A DNA stretch of 20,748 nt. Origin: an uncultured Collinsella sp. (GTDB taxonomy: Bacteria; Actinomycetota; Coriobacteriia; Coriobacteriales; Coriobacteriaceae). The translations under genes and the position numbers were made by a program. Of this stretch, positions 12,951 to 20,545 are shown piece after piece. Each line of letters starts with the position of its first letter. Position 1 is the first letter of the stretch. Below the pieces are notes generated by a model, which saw only the letters and a program-made list of their open reading frames with translations, was not told where the DNA came from and did no database searches. Location of the stretch: contig CABUUK010000044.1 in assembly GCA_902494765.1 (NCBI GenBank), positions 1 through 20,748 on the forward strand, in the 5' to 3' direction.

Positions 12951-14354
12951 TTAGAAGTCGGCGTTGCCCACGGTGCGCGGATGCGGCAGGACGTCGCGGA
13001 TGTTGCCCACGCCGGTCAGATACATGACCAAGCGCTCGAAGCCCAGACCGTAGCCGGCGTGCTTGCAGGAACCGTAGCGGCGCAGGTCAAGGTAGTACTT
13101 GTACTGCTCGGGATTCATGCCCAGGTCCTTGATGCGGGCCTCGAGCAGATCCAGGCGCTCCTCGCGCTGGGAGCCGCCGATAATCTCGCCGATACCGGGA
13201 ACCAGGCAGTCGGCGGCGGCGACGGTCTTGCCGTCCTCGTTCATGCGCATGTAGAACGCCTTGATCTCGGCCGGGTAGTCGGTCACGAAGGTCGGGCGCT
13301 TAAAGTGCTCCTCGGTCAGGAAGCGCTCGTGCTCGGTCTGCAGGTCGATGCCCCAGCTGACGGGGTAATCAAACTGGTGGCCAGCAGCGACTGCCTGCTC
13401 CAGGATCTCGACGGCCTCGGTGTAGGTAACGCGGGCAAAGTCGGAGTTGGCGACATGGTCCAGGCGCTCGAGCAGACCCTTGTCCACAAACTTGTTGAGC
13501 ATATTGAGCTCGTCGGGGCAGGTGGCCATAACGTCCTTGAGGACGTACTTGAGCATGGCCTCGGCGTTATCCATGTAGTCGTTAAGGTCGGCAAAGGCCA
13601 TCTCGGGCTCGATCATCCAAAACTCGGCGGCGTGGCGCGTGGTGTTGGAGTTCTCGGCACGGAAGGTGGGGCCAAAGGTGTACACGTCGCCAAAGGCCAT
13701 GGCAAAGTTCTCGGCATTGAGCTGGCCGGACACGGTGAGGCTTGCATGCTTGCCAAAGAAGTCCTGGCTCCAGTCGACCTCGCCGGACTCGGTGAGGGGC
13801 GGATTTTTGGGGTCGAGCGTGGTCACGCGGAACATCTCGCCGGCGCCCTCGCAGTCACTCGTGGTGATGATGGGGGTGTTGACGTAGACAAAGCCCTGCT
13901 CCTGGAAGAAGCGGTGGATGGCGGCAGCCGCGACAGAGCGGATGCGGAACACGGCGCGGAACAGGTTGGTGCGCGGGCGCAGGTGCTGCTGGGTGCGCAG
14001 GAACTCGACGGTTGCGCGCTTCTTCTGCAGCGGGTAATCCGGGGCGCTGACGCCCTCGACCTCGATGGAGGTGGCAGAAAGCTCGAAAGGCTGGGGCGCA
14101 TCGGGGGTCAGCTTGACGGTGCCGGTGCAAATGAGTGCGGCCGAGACGTTTTGATGGGCGATCTCGTCGTAGTTGTCGAGTGCCTCGCGGTTCATGACGA
14201 CCTGCAGGTCGCGGAAGCAGCTGCCGTCGTTGAGCGTAACGAAGCCAAAGTTCTTCATGTCGCGGACGGACTTGACCCAGCCGGCGACGGTGACGGTCTG
14301 GCCGCCGAGCGGCTCGGCATCGGCATAGAGCTGCGCGATTTTGGTGCGGTTCAC
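12951..14354 (-). CDS. asnS: Asparaginyl-tRNA synthetase
   Basis: A class IIb enzyme that charges tRNA-Asn with asparagine. The 467-residue protein matches E. coli AsnRS (466). An N-terminal OB-fold anticodon-binding domain (about 18-105) precedes the catalytic core with motif 2 FRAENSNTTRH (231-241) and motif 3 GYGLGFERLVMY (434-445). I choose the GTG at 14354 since GGAGG lies 4 nt before it and the family starts NRTKI; the upstream ATGs lack ribosome binding sites. The presence of AsnRS indicates direct Asn charging. An extended -10 box lies about 50 bp upstream. Confidence 0.97.
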   Translation of the reverse strand: MNRTKIAQLYADAEPLGGQTVTVAGWVKSVRDMKNFGFVTLNDGSCFRDLQVVMNREALDNYDEIAHQNVSAALICTGTVKLTPDAPQPFELSATSIEVEGVSAPDYPLQKKRATVEFLRTQQHLRPRTNLFRAVFRIRSVAAAAIHRFFQEQGFVYVNTPIITTSDCEGAGEMFRVTTLDPKNPPLTESGEVDWSQDFFGKHASLTVSGQLNAENFAMAFGDVYTFGPTFRAENSNTTRHAAEFWMIEPEMAFADLNDYMDNAEAMLKYVLKDVMATCPDELNMLNKFVDKGLLERLDHVANSDFARVTYTEAVEILEQAVAAGHQFDYPVSWGIDLQTEHERFLTEEHFKRPTFVTDYPAEIKAFYMRMNEDGKTVAAADCLVPGIGEIIGGSQREERLDLLEARIKDLGMNPEQYKYYLDLRRYGSCKHAGYGLGFERLVMYLTGVGNIRDVLPHPRTVGNADF

Positions 14355-14400
14355 GTATCCTCCCATAACGGTTGAATGATAGTTATCCATACAGTTCGAT

Positions 14401-14409
14401 ATTCTAGCA
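14401..14409 (-). promoter_or_regulatory. Extended -10 promoter of asnS
   Basis: On the - strand TGCTAGAAT matches the extended -10 pattern TGnTATAAT with one deviation. No good -35 is visible. It lies 47 bp upstream of the GTG start. Confidence 0.5.
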
Positions 14410-14466
14410 GCTCGGCTCATTTGGGCTATACAGATAAGGCATTGGCGGGATGGTTTTTCAAACGAA

Positions 14467-14498
14467 AAGCGCCCGCGGCCAAATGGTCGTGGGCGCTT
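14467..14498 (-). terminator. Terminator after the PTS IIA gene
   Basis: A 14-bp stem with two wobbles (14467-14480 with 14485-14498) and loop AAAT is followed on the - strand by TTCG after GGGCGCTT, giving a modest T run 37 nt beyond the stop. Confidence 0.8.
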
Positions 14499-14535
14499 GA
14501 CGAGGTGCCTTTTGGCTGTGTGGCGTGGGGCCTGG

Positions 14536-15099
14536 CTACTTGGTCTTGGCAACCAGCAGCGGGTCGCCAAGCTTGACGAGCGGGTTGCCGCCGATAAGCG
14601 TTCCAGACTCGCCGACATGGTCGATGCTCTTAAGACGATCGAGCTCGGAGACGATGACGGTCACGATGTCCTCGTGACCAGCGGCCTTAATGGCCTCGCG
14701 GTCGAAGCTGATGAGCGGCTGGCCTGCCTTGACCACATCGCCCATCTCGACAAAGCGGGCAAAACCCTTGCCGTTCATTTCCACGGTGCCCAGGCCAACA
14801 TGGATGAACACGCGCAGACCGTCCTCGGTGATCATGCCGATGGAGTGGTTGGTGACAGTGGTGGCACCGATGCGGCCGTTGGCGGGCGCATAGATGGTGC
14901 CGGTAATGGGCTCGATGCCATAGCCCTGGCCAAGCATGCCCGAGGCGATCGTCTCGTCGGGAACCTCGTTCAGGTTGACGAGCACGCCGTTGACGGGGGC
15001 ATAGATGACGCCTTCGCGGGTAGCGAAGCTTGCTGCGGGCGGAACGGACGCCTCGCCGGTCGAGGTGAAGGTGGACTTAAGCGAATCGAGCAGACCCAT
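14536..15099 (-). CDS. crr: Glucose-type PTS enzyme IIA component
   Basis: A 187-residue soluble phosphocarrier that passes phosphate from HPr to a membrane IIBC and, in some bacteria, regulates other uptake systems. Two active-site histidines are visible, His85 in TNHSIGM and His100 in VFIHVGLGTVEMNG, 15 residues apart as in E. coli IIA-Glc (His75, His90). No IIB or IIC domain is attached and none is encoded nearby, so it must serve a IIBC elsewhere. I choose ATG 15099 because TTGGAGG is 6 nt upstream. A GAAACGTTTC palindrome lies about 50 bp upstream. The symbol is by homology; an IIA of another Glc-type sugar system is possible. Confidence 0.88.
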   Translation of the reverse strand: MGLLDSLKSTFTSTGEASVPPAASFATREGVIYAPVNGVLVNLNEVPDETIASGMLGQGYGIEPITGTIYAPANGRIGATTVTNHSIGMITEDGLRVFIHVGLGTVEMNGKGFARFVEMGDVVKAGQPLISFDREAIKAAGHEDIVTVIVSELDRLKSIDHVGESGTLIGGNPLVKLGDPLLVAKTK

Positions 15100-15146
15100 A
15101 GTTGCCTCCAACTTAAATAGGCGCATATCGCGCGTTTGGTTTGCCG

Positions 15147-15156
15147 GAAACGTTTC
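15147..15156. promoter_or_regulatory. GAAACGTTTC operator-like palindrome
   Basis: A perfect 10-bp palindrome in the 5' region of the PTS IIA gene, close to LacI/CcpA-family (cre-like) sites, whose core is also centred on CG. A further TTTC/GTTTC pair flanks it (15153-15167). A catabolite or sugar regulator is plausible. The promoter is not clear: TAGAAT lies upstream on the - strand. Confidence 0.45.
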
Positions 15157-15342
15157 ACATGTGTTTCGCGGCTTGGTCAACGCCCCTATTCTACGCTGCT
15201 CAACGATACCTCTGAACTGGGATTATGTGATATATCAGTTGAAGGGAAACTTATTGCCGGAGTGTTTCTGCGCCACGGGTTCAAGTGGGGTACGCTTGAA
15301 GGCGAAAAATAAGGGCGCATAATTTGCGCGAAGGGAGCACAT

Positions 15343-16242
15343 ATGATTGTCGAGAACCATGCGCTGTGGGGCGAGGAGCCGACCGAGGATTATCCGGCGA
15401 CGTTTACGTATTTGGGTGCCGAGCCGTTGCCCGATAAACCGAATGGCCGCCGCCCCGCGGTGATTATCTGTGGCGGAGGTGCGTTTACGCATATCGCTCC
15501 GCATGAGCAGGATCCTGTGGCGTTTGCGTTTTTGGATCACGGTTACCAGGCCTTTGTGCTCAACTATGTCACGAGTTCTACGGGTGACGTGAGCTTTCCG
15601 CATCCCCAGGCAGATCTTGCCAAGATGGTCGCCACGGTGCGCGCCAACGCCGACGAGTGGCATGTCGATCCTAAGCGCGTGTGCGTCGTGGGCTTTTCTG
15701 CTGGCGGCATGATTTGCGCCTCGCTGGCAACACAGTGGAAGACCGGCCCCTTTGCGGCACTTGCCGGGGCGCGTCCGGACGACATTCGTCCCGATGCCGT
15801 GGTGCTGGGCTATCCATTGCTCGACTTTGCCTATGTGCGCGACATGCAGACGCGCGATCCGCGCATTGACTTGCGTGTGCCCAAGACGGGCGGCAAGACG
15901 GGGCGCGATTTGCTCAACGACTACCTGTCGATGGTGACGGGCGGCGAGGCAACTGACGAGCATCTGGCCGACATCTGCCCCACCACGCATGTTTCGCGTC
16001 AGATGCCACCGACCTTTGTGTGGGGCGTGTCCGACGACAAGACGGCGCCGATCGCGCAGGTATACCCGTTTGCGCAGCGCATGGCCGAGGAGGGCGTTGC
16101 ATGCGAGATGCACGTCTTCGACCAGGGTGGTCACGGCCTTTCGCTCGGCAACGCCAACACCGCGGTCGACAACGAGGACAAGCAGGTGGCAGTCCGCCCT
16201 TGGATCCGCCTGGCCTTCCGCTTCCTCGAGCGCCATCTGTAA
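15343..16242 (+). CDS. Alpha/beta hydrolase, acetyl-esterase/xylanase-esterase-like
   Basis: A 299-residue cytoplasmic serine hydrolase with no signal peptide. The oxyanion loop is CGGGAF (43-48), where many family members have HGGG. The nucleophile elbow is GFSAG (117-121) with Ser119. The acid is Asp231 or Asp232 in WGVSDDKTAP and the base is His264 in QGGHG. This matches the Aes/BD-FAE/Axe-type esterases that remove acyl groups from sugars, but the substrate cannot be fixed. AAGGGAG is 6 nt before the ATG. It stands alone: a divergent gap lies before it and a hairpin repeat after. The GH13 enzyme further downstream suggests carbohydrate use, loosely. Confidence 0.9.
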   Translation: MIVENHALWGEEPTEDYPATFTYLGAEPLPDKPNGRRPAVIICGGGAFTHIAPHEQDPVAFAFLDHGYQAFVLNYVTSSTGDVSFPHPQADLAKMVATVRANADEWHVDPKRVCVVGFSAGGMICASLATQWKTGPFAALAGARPDDIRPDAVVLGYPLLDFAYVRDMQTRDPRIDLRVPKTGGKTGRDLLNDYLSMVTGGEATDEHLADICPTTHVSRQMPPTFVWGVSDDKTAPIAQVYPFAQRMAEEGVACEMHVFDQGGHGLSLGNANTAVDNEDKQVAVRPWIRLAFRFLERHL

Positions 16243-16271
16243 GAGTCCCGGCATCCAAGCTCTTCAATAAC

Positions 16272-16334
16272 TTGCGGTGAAATAGTTCCTATCTGGGGCA
16301 TCAACCAGCCCATCCAGGAACTATTCCACCGCAA
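16272..16334 (+). repeat. Hairpin repeat, TTGCGGTGAAATA family, copy A
   Basis: Arms 16272-16290 and 16316-16334 pair over 19 bp with one A-C mismatch; GGGGC and GCCC can pair inside. The outer 13 bases of the left arm equal those of the hairpin at 20408-20474. It begins 29 nt after the hydrolase stop. A T-rich CGTTTTTG follows, so it may terminate transcription. Confidence 0.85.
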
Positions 16335-16348
16335 CTTCGTTTTTGATG

Positions 16349-16560
16349 CCCCGTCCGGAAACTGCGCCCCAGTTTTGCCTTTCAAGGTGGGACGCAGTTT
16401 CCCATAGGGCCTCGACTGGGAAAGCGCGTCCCGTTTCGAGCGGGGATTCCGGGATGCATTTTCCGTAAGAGGCCTGTTTGGGAAACCATATCCCGTTTCG
16501 AGCCGGAATTCTGGGATGTAGTTTCCCCGAGAGGCCTCATCGGGAAACTATGGCCCTGAA
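16349..16560 (+). repeat. Tandem 62-bp hairpin repeat array
   Basis: Units start at 16389, 16451 and 16513, exactly 62 bp apart; the 3' part of an earlier unit is visible from 16349. Each unit has GGGA-NN-(C/T)A(G/T)TTTCC and a later GGGAAA...CCC arm, giving a 13-15 bp imperfect hairpin with a loop holding GGCCT. The third unit decays after about 45 bp. Compensating changes appear in the arms. No gene crosses this region once feoAB is started correctly. Confidence 0.85.
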
Positions 16561-16595
16561 CTCTCCTGCCTGTCCCCATTGCGCCAATTTGCTGA

Positions 16596-16625
16596 TTGAA
16601 CATCGTTGTGTGTTCGCGCTATCAT
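16596..16625 (+). promoter_or_regulatory. Promoter of feoAB
   Basis: TTGAAC (-35, 16596-16601) and TATCAT (-10, 16620-16625) are 18 bp apart, about 90 bp before the start codon. Confidence 0.6.
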
Positions 16626-16628
16626 GCA

Positions 16629-16663
16629 TGGTTAAATTGGTTAGCCGTGGCAAACGGTTAGCC
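16629..16663 (+). promoter_or_regulatory. GGTTAGCC direct repeats, possible metalloregulator site
   Basis: GGTTAGCC occurs at 16639-16646 and 16656-16663, 17 bp apart, with a partial GGTTAAAT at 16630. The sites cover the predicted start region just after the -10. GGTTAG resembles half of the DtxR/IdeR consensus, fitting iron control of feo, but the arrangement is direct, not inverted, so the factor is uncertain. Confidence 0.45.
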
Positions 16664-16714
16664 AAGGTGAACATAAATGCAACGCCCTGTGGGCGCCGGG
16701 GGAGGAACACGGAC

Positions 16715-19075
16715 GTGAAGCTCGATACGCTCGAGATTGGAAAGGACGCCGTTGTCGCATCGGTGGCATCGGACGACCAGGCACTCCGACAGCATATTTT
16801 GGACATGGGCCTAACGCCGGGCACCGAAGTCACCATGATGAAGTACGCCCCCATGGGCGACCCGCTCGAGATTCGCCTGCGTGGCTACGAGTTGACGCTG
16901 CGCAAGGATGATGCCGCACGCATTGAGCTCGTGGATGTGCACGACACCGATACCGGTCCGCGCGCCAACGCCGCAATCGGAACGACGGAGCATCCGGCAC
17001 TCGGCGAGGGGATGTATTCGCCCCGTGCGGCAAAAACGGCCGTGCCCGAGGGCGCACCGCTGCATTTTGCCCTCGCCGGCAACCAAAACTGCGGTAAGAC
17101 CACGCTGTTCAACCAGCTTACGGGCTCCAACCAGCACGTCGGTAACTTTCCTGGCGTGACGGTCGACCGCAAGGACGGCACCATCCGTAACCATCCCGAG
17201 GCAAGCGTTACCGATCTGCCCGGCATTTACTCCCTGTCGCCGTACACGGGCGAAGAGATCGTCAGCCGCCAATTCATCTTGGACGAAAACCCCGACGCCA
17301 TCATCGACATCATCGACGCCACCAACATCGAACGTAACCTGTACCTGACGCTGCAGCTTATGGAGCTCGACCGCCCCATGGTCATCGCGCTCAACATGAT
17401 GGACGAGGTGACGGCCAACGGCGGCGCCGTGGACGTCAATCTGCTCGAGAGCCTGTTGGGCGTGCCTGTTGTTCCCATTAGCGCTGCCCGCAACGAGGGT
17501 ATCGGCGAGCTGGTGGATCATGCCTTGCACGTGGCGCGGTTCCGCGAGCGCCCCGGTCGCCTGGACTTCTGTGCGCCCGATGGATCGGACGGCGGCGCAC
17601 TGCATCGCTGCATCCACGGCATTGCCAACCTGATCGAGGACCATGCCGTGACGGCGCACATCCCGGTGCGCTTTGCGGCGACCAAGCTGGTTGAGGGCGA
17701 CGAGCTGGTGACCGAGGCGCTTCACCTGGATCGCAACGAGCTCGACGCTATCGAGCACATCATTACCCAGATGGAGGGCGAGGCCGGCACCGACCGCCTG
17801 TCCGCGCTGGCCGATATGCGCTTTAGCTTTATCGGCGACGTGTGCGGGCGCTGCGTCGTCAAACCGCACGAAAGCCGCGAGCACGTGCGCTCCGTCAAGA
17901 TCGACCGCATCCTGACGGGTCGCTACACGGCCATTCCGGCGTTCCTGGTGATCATGGGCCTCGTCTTTTGGCTGACGTTTGGCGTGATCGGCGCGGCGTT
18001 GCAGGGACTCATGGAGGACGGTATCGCTGCTATCATCGCCTCGGCCGATGCGGGCCTCAAGGCGTTCGGCACCAACGACGTGGTGCGCTCGCTGGCTGTC
18101 GACGGCGTGCTTACGGGCGTGGGCAGTGTGCTGACCTTCCTGCCGATTATCGTCGTGCTCTTCTTGTTCCTCTCCATTCTGGAAGACTCGGGCTACATGG
18201 CGCGCGTCGCCTTTGTCATGGATAAGGTGCTGCGTCGTTTTGGCCTGTCGGGCCGCAGCTTTGTACCCATGCTCGTCGGGTTTGGCTGCACCGTGCCGGC
18301 TATCATGTCGACCCGTACGCTCCCATCCGAGCACGACCGCAAGATGACGGTCATGCTCACGCCGTTCATGAGCTGCTCGGCCAAGTTGCCGGTCTATGGT
18401 CTGCTGTGCGGGGCGTTTTTCCCACAGGCGACGGTTCCCGCCATGGTCTCGCTCTATCTGATCGGCATTGCGGTTGGCTGTATCGCGGCTTTGGTACTCA
18501 ACCGCACGGCATTTAAGGGCGACCCGGTGCCGTTTATCATGGAGCTGCCCAATTACCGCCTGCCGAGCGTCAAGACGACGGTGATGCTGGCATGGGATAA
18601 GGCCAAAGACTTTATTACCAAGGCCTTTACCATTATCTTTGCCGCTACCGTGGTCATCTGGTTCCTTCAGACGTTCGACATCCGCTTTAATGTGGTCGCC
18701 GATCAGTCGCAGAGTCTGCTTGCGGGTCTCGGCAGCATCATTGCGCCGGCGCTGACGCCGCTTGGGTTTGGCGACTGGCGTGCATCCACGGCGCTCGTCA
18801 CGGGGCTCATTGCCAAGGAGAGCGTCATCTCGACGCTCACGGTGCTTTTGGGCGCAACGTCGCCCGCGGCGCTGTCGACCATGTTTTCGCCGTTTACCGC
18901 CTACGTGTTCTTGGTCTTTACGTTGCTGTACCCGCCTTGTGTGGCGGCAATCGGCGCCGTCAAGAGCGAGTTGGGCGCGCGCTATGCCGTGGCCGTATTC
19001 GCGTTTCAGGTCGCCGTTGCCTGGATCGTGGCGTTTGTCGTGCATTCGGCGGGCATATTGCTGGGGTTGGCTTAG
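16715..19075 (+). CDS. feoAB: FeoA-FeoB fusion ferrous iron transporter
   Basis: A 786-residue protein that imports Fe2+. Residues 1-75 are an SH3-like FeoA domain (QHILDMGLTPGTEV). The FeoB G domain follows with GNQNCGKTT (122-130), DLPG (167-170), NMMD (227-230) and SAARNEGI. The membrane part (about 410-786) shows the two gate regions, SGRSFVPMLVGFGCTVP and TPFMSCSAKLPVYG, plus IAKESVIST. I choose the GTG at 16715: GGAGG is 9 nt upstream and FeoA starts here. The longer frame to 16478 crosses the repeat array and promoter. E. coli encodes FeoA and FeoB separately. No FeoC follows. Confidence 0.95.
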   Translation: MKLDTLEIGKDAVVASVASDDQALRQHILDMGLTPGTEVTMMKYAPMGDPLEIRLRGYELTLRKDDAARIELVDVHDTDTGPRANAAIGTTEHPALGEGMYSPRAAKTAVPEGAPLHFALAGNQNCGKTTLFNQLTGSNQHVGNFPGVTVDRKDGTIRNHPEASVTDLPGIYSLSPYTGEEIVSRQFILDENPDAIIDIIDATNIERNLYLTLQLMELDRPMVIALNMMDEVTANGGAVDVNLLESLLGVPVVPISAARNEGIGELVDHALHVARFRERPGRLDFCAPDGSDGGALHRCIHGIANLIEDHAVTAHIPVRFAATKLVEGDELVTEALHLDRNELDAIEHIITQMEGEAGTDRLSALADMRFSFIGDVCGRCVVKPHESREHVRSVKIDRILTGRYTAIPAFLVIMGLVFWLTFGVIGAALQGLMEDGIAAIIASADAGLKAFGTNDVVRSLAVDGVLTGVGSVLTFLPIIVVLFLFLSILEDSGYMARVAFVMDKVLRRFGLSGRSFVPMLVGFGCTVPAIMSTRTLPSEHDRKMTVMLTPFMSCSAKLPVYGLLCGAFFPQATVPAMVSLYLIGIAVGCIAALVLNRTAFKGDPVPFIMELPNYRLPSVKTTVMLAWDKAKDFITKAFTIIFAATVVIWFLQTFDIRFNVVADQSQSLLAGLGSIIAPALTPLGFGDWRASTALVTGLIAKESVISTLTVLLGATSPAALSTMFSPFTAYVFLVFTLLYPPCVAAIGAVKSELGARYAVAVFAFQVAVAWIVAFVVHSAGILLGLA

Positions 19076-19116
19076 TTATGAATTGACGGCGCAACCTCTG
19101 TGTATCGAATTGTTTT

Positions 19117-19150
19117 CGGCCCCGCATCTGTACTGACGGATGCGGGGCCG
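19117..19150 (+). terminator. Terminator of feoAB overlapping the next promoter
   Basis: A 12-bp perfect stem (CGGCCCCGCATC with 19139-19150) and a 10-nt loop lie 41 nt after the feoAB stop. Only TTGCT follows, so the T run is weak. Confidence 0.75.
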
Positions 19151-19162
19151 TTGCTATATAAT
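19133..19162 (+). promoter_or_regulatory. Promoter of the MFS gene
   Basis: A perfect -10 TATAAT (19157-19162) lies 18 bp after CTGACG (-35-like). The right arm of the feo terminator falls in the spacer, so the two signals share DNA. Confidence 0.5.
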
Positions 19163-19195
19163 CGCCTCCGCTCAAAACGATTGGAGACGTTATAT

Positions 19196-20392
19196 ATGAC
19201 TCAGACAAGGCAAGACGGCATCACGCTCAAGCAGTGGCTCCCACTCGTCGGGCTCACCTGCTGTGCGTTCGTGTTCAACACGTCGGAGTTTATGCCCATC
19301 GGCCTTTTGACTGATATCGCCGCGTCGTTCTCGCTCACCGAGGCCCAGGCGGGCATCATGATCTCGGTCTATGCCTGGGGCGTCATGCTGCTGTCGCTGC
19401 CGCTCATGGTGTTCGCCTCGCGCTTTGAGTTCAAGCGGATGCTGCTGGGCGTGCTGGCTGTGTTCTCGCTCGGTCAGTTCCTGTCCGCTGTGGCGCCGAC
19501 CTATCCCATCCTGGTCTGCGCGCGCCTGGTGGTCGCTTGCGCACATGCCGTGTTCTGGTCAGTCGCCTCGATTATGGCCTCGCGCCTGGTCGACACTCGC
19601 CACGGCGCGCTCGCCATCAGCATGATCGCTACGGGCTCGTCCATCGCGCAGATCTTTGGCCTGCCGCTCGGTCGCGCCATTGGCTTGGCCGTGGGCTGGC
19701 GCATGACGTTTGCCGTGGTCGGGGGCCTCTCAGCCATCGCGGTCGTCTACCAGGCAGCGGTGTTCCCGGCCATGCCGGCGGGTGAGCGCTTTACTGTCAA
19801 ACAGCTGCCCGAGCTGCTCAAGAACCCGCTCCTCATCGCGCTCTACGCAGTCACGGTCTTCATGGCGACCGGCTATTACGCAAGCTACAGCTATATCGAG
19901 CCCTTCCTGGCGCAGGTCGCGCACGTCGATGCGGGCGCCATTACCATGACGCTGACGGCGTTTGGCTGCTCTGGTTTGCTCGGAAGCTGGCTGTTTGGCC
20001 GCCTGTTCGATGGGCATCGCTTCCCGTTCTTGGCTATCACGCTCTCCGGCGTGCCGGTGGCCCTGCTGCTCATGGGGCCGGCCGCATCGTCGCTCGTGAC
20101 AGTGCTTGCCGTCTGCGCACTGTGGGGTTGCTGCGCCACGGCCTTTAACGTGGCGTTTCAGGCCGAGCTCATCAAGCACACGCCGGCAGATTCGTCGGCC
20201 GTCGCCATGTCGATCTTCTCGGGCCTGTTCAACCTCGGTATCGGCACGGGTACCGCGATCGGCGGAGCCGTGGTTTCGGGTCCCGGTATCGCCTGGATCG
20301 GCTTTGTGGGCGGGGCGATTGCCGTCGTGGGCGTCATCCTCGCCATCACCGTGCTGTTTCCGGCCATCCGCCGCGCCAAGCCCGTCGCCTAA
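19196..20392 (+). CDS. MFS sugar efflux transporter, SotB-like
   Basis: A 398-residue proton-driven exporter of the major facilitator DHA1 group, with 12 hydrophobic segments. FVFNTSEFMPIGLLTDIA (about 25-42) in TM1 is very close to the SotB/YdeA arabinose efflux signature, and EAQAGIMISVYAWGVMLLSLP continues the match; PAGERFTVKQLPELLKNP forms the central loop. Efflux of arabinose or IPTG is known for E. coli SotB; the substrate here is inferred only. I choose ATG 19196 over 19100 because GGAG is 9 nt upstream and the extension overlaps the terminator and promoter. A hairpin repeat ends the unit. Confidence 0.88.
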   Translation: MTQTRQDGITLKQWLPLVGLTCCAFVFNTSEFMPIGLLTDIAASFSLTEAQAGIMISVYAWGVMLLSLPLMVFASRFEFKRMLLGVLAVFSLGQFLSAVAPTYPILVCARLVVACAHAVFWSVASIMASRLVDTRHGALAISMIATGSSIAQIFGLPLGRAIGLAVGWRMTFAVVGGLSAIAVVYQAAVFPAMPAGERFTVKQLPELLKNPLLIALYAVTVFMATGYYASYSYIEPFLAQVAHVDAGAITMTLTAFGCSGLLGSWLFGRLFDGHRFPFLAITLSGVPVALLLMGPAASSLVTVLAVCALWGCCATAFNVAFQAELIKHTPADSSAVAMSIFSGLFNLGIGTGTAIGGAVVSGPGIAWIGFVGGAIAVVGVILAITVLFPAIRRAKPVA

Positions 20393-20407
20393 CCATATCC
20401 CCTCATC

Positions 20408-20474
20408 AGTTGCGGTGAAATACGGATTGTTTAGCCCAATAAACCTGGCAAACAGTCCGTATTTCACCGCAACT
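20408..20474 (+). repeat. Hairpin repeat, TTGCGGTGAAATA family, copy B
   Basis: Arms 20408-20432 and 20450-20474 form a 25-bp stem with one wobble and a 17-nt loop. TATTTT follows, so it can terminate the MFS gene. Its outer TTGCGGTGAAATA equals copy A at 16272, while the inner stem and loop are unrelated. Confidence 0.88.
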
Positions 20475-20545
20475 TATTTTGGGGAAGGGGGTGCACGCTG
20501 GGCATACAATGGATGTCGTTGTGTTGAGCTTACCGGGAGGTTGCT

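Noticed and set aside
12924..14375. 483-residue + strand ORF over asnS
   Set aside because: It mirrors asnS fully, which has all class II synthetase motifs on the - strand.
14355..14618. 88-residue extension of asnS
   Set aside because: The extension overlaps the PTS IIA gene end and its terminator; the start at 14354 gives family length.
16389..16560. The 62-bp array as a CRISPR array
   Set aside because: Units diverge along their whole length, with no constant repeat and unique spacers, and there are no cas genes.
16478..16714. N-terminal extension of 79 residues on FeoA-FeoB
   Set aside because: It runs through the hairpin array and the promoter; a GTG with GGAGG lies exactly at the FeoA start.
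16811..19045. 744-residue - strand ORF over feoAB
   Set aside because: It is His/Arg/Asp-rich antisense of FeoB with no domain pattern.
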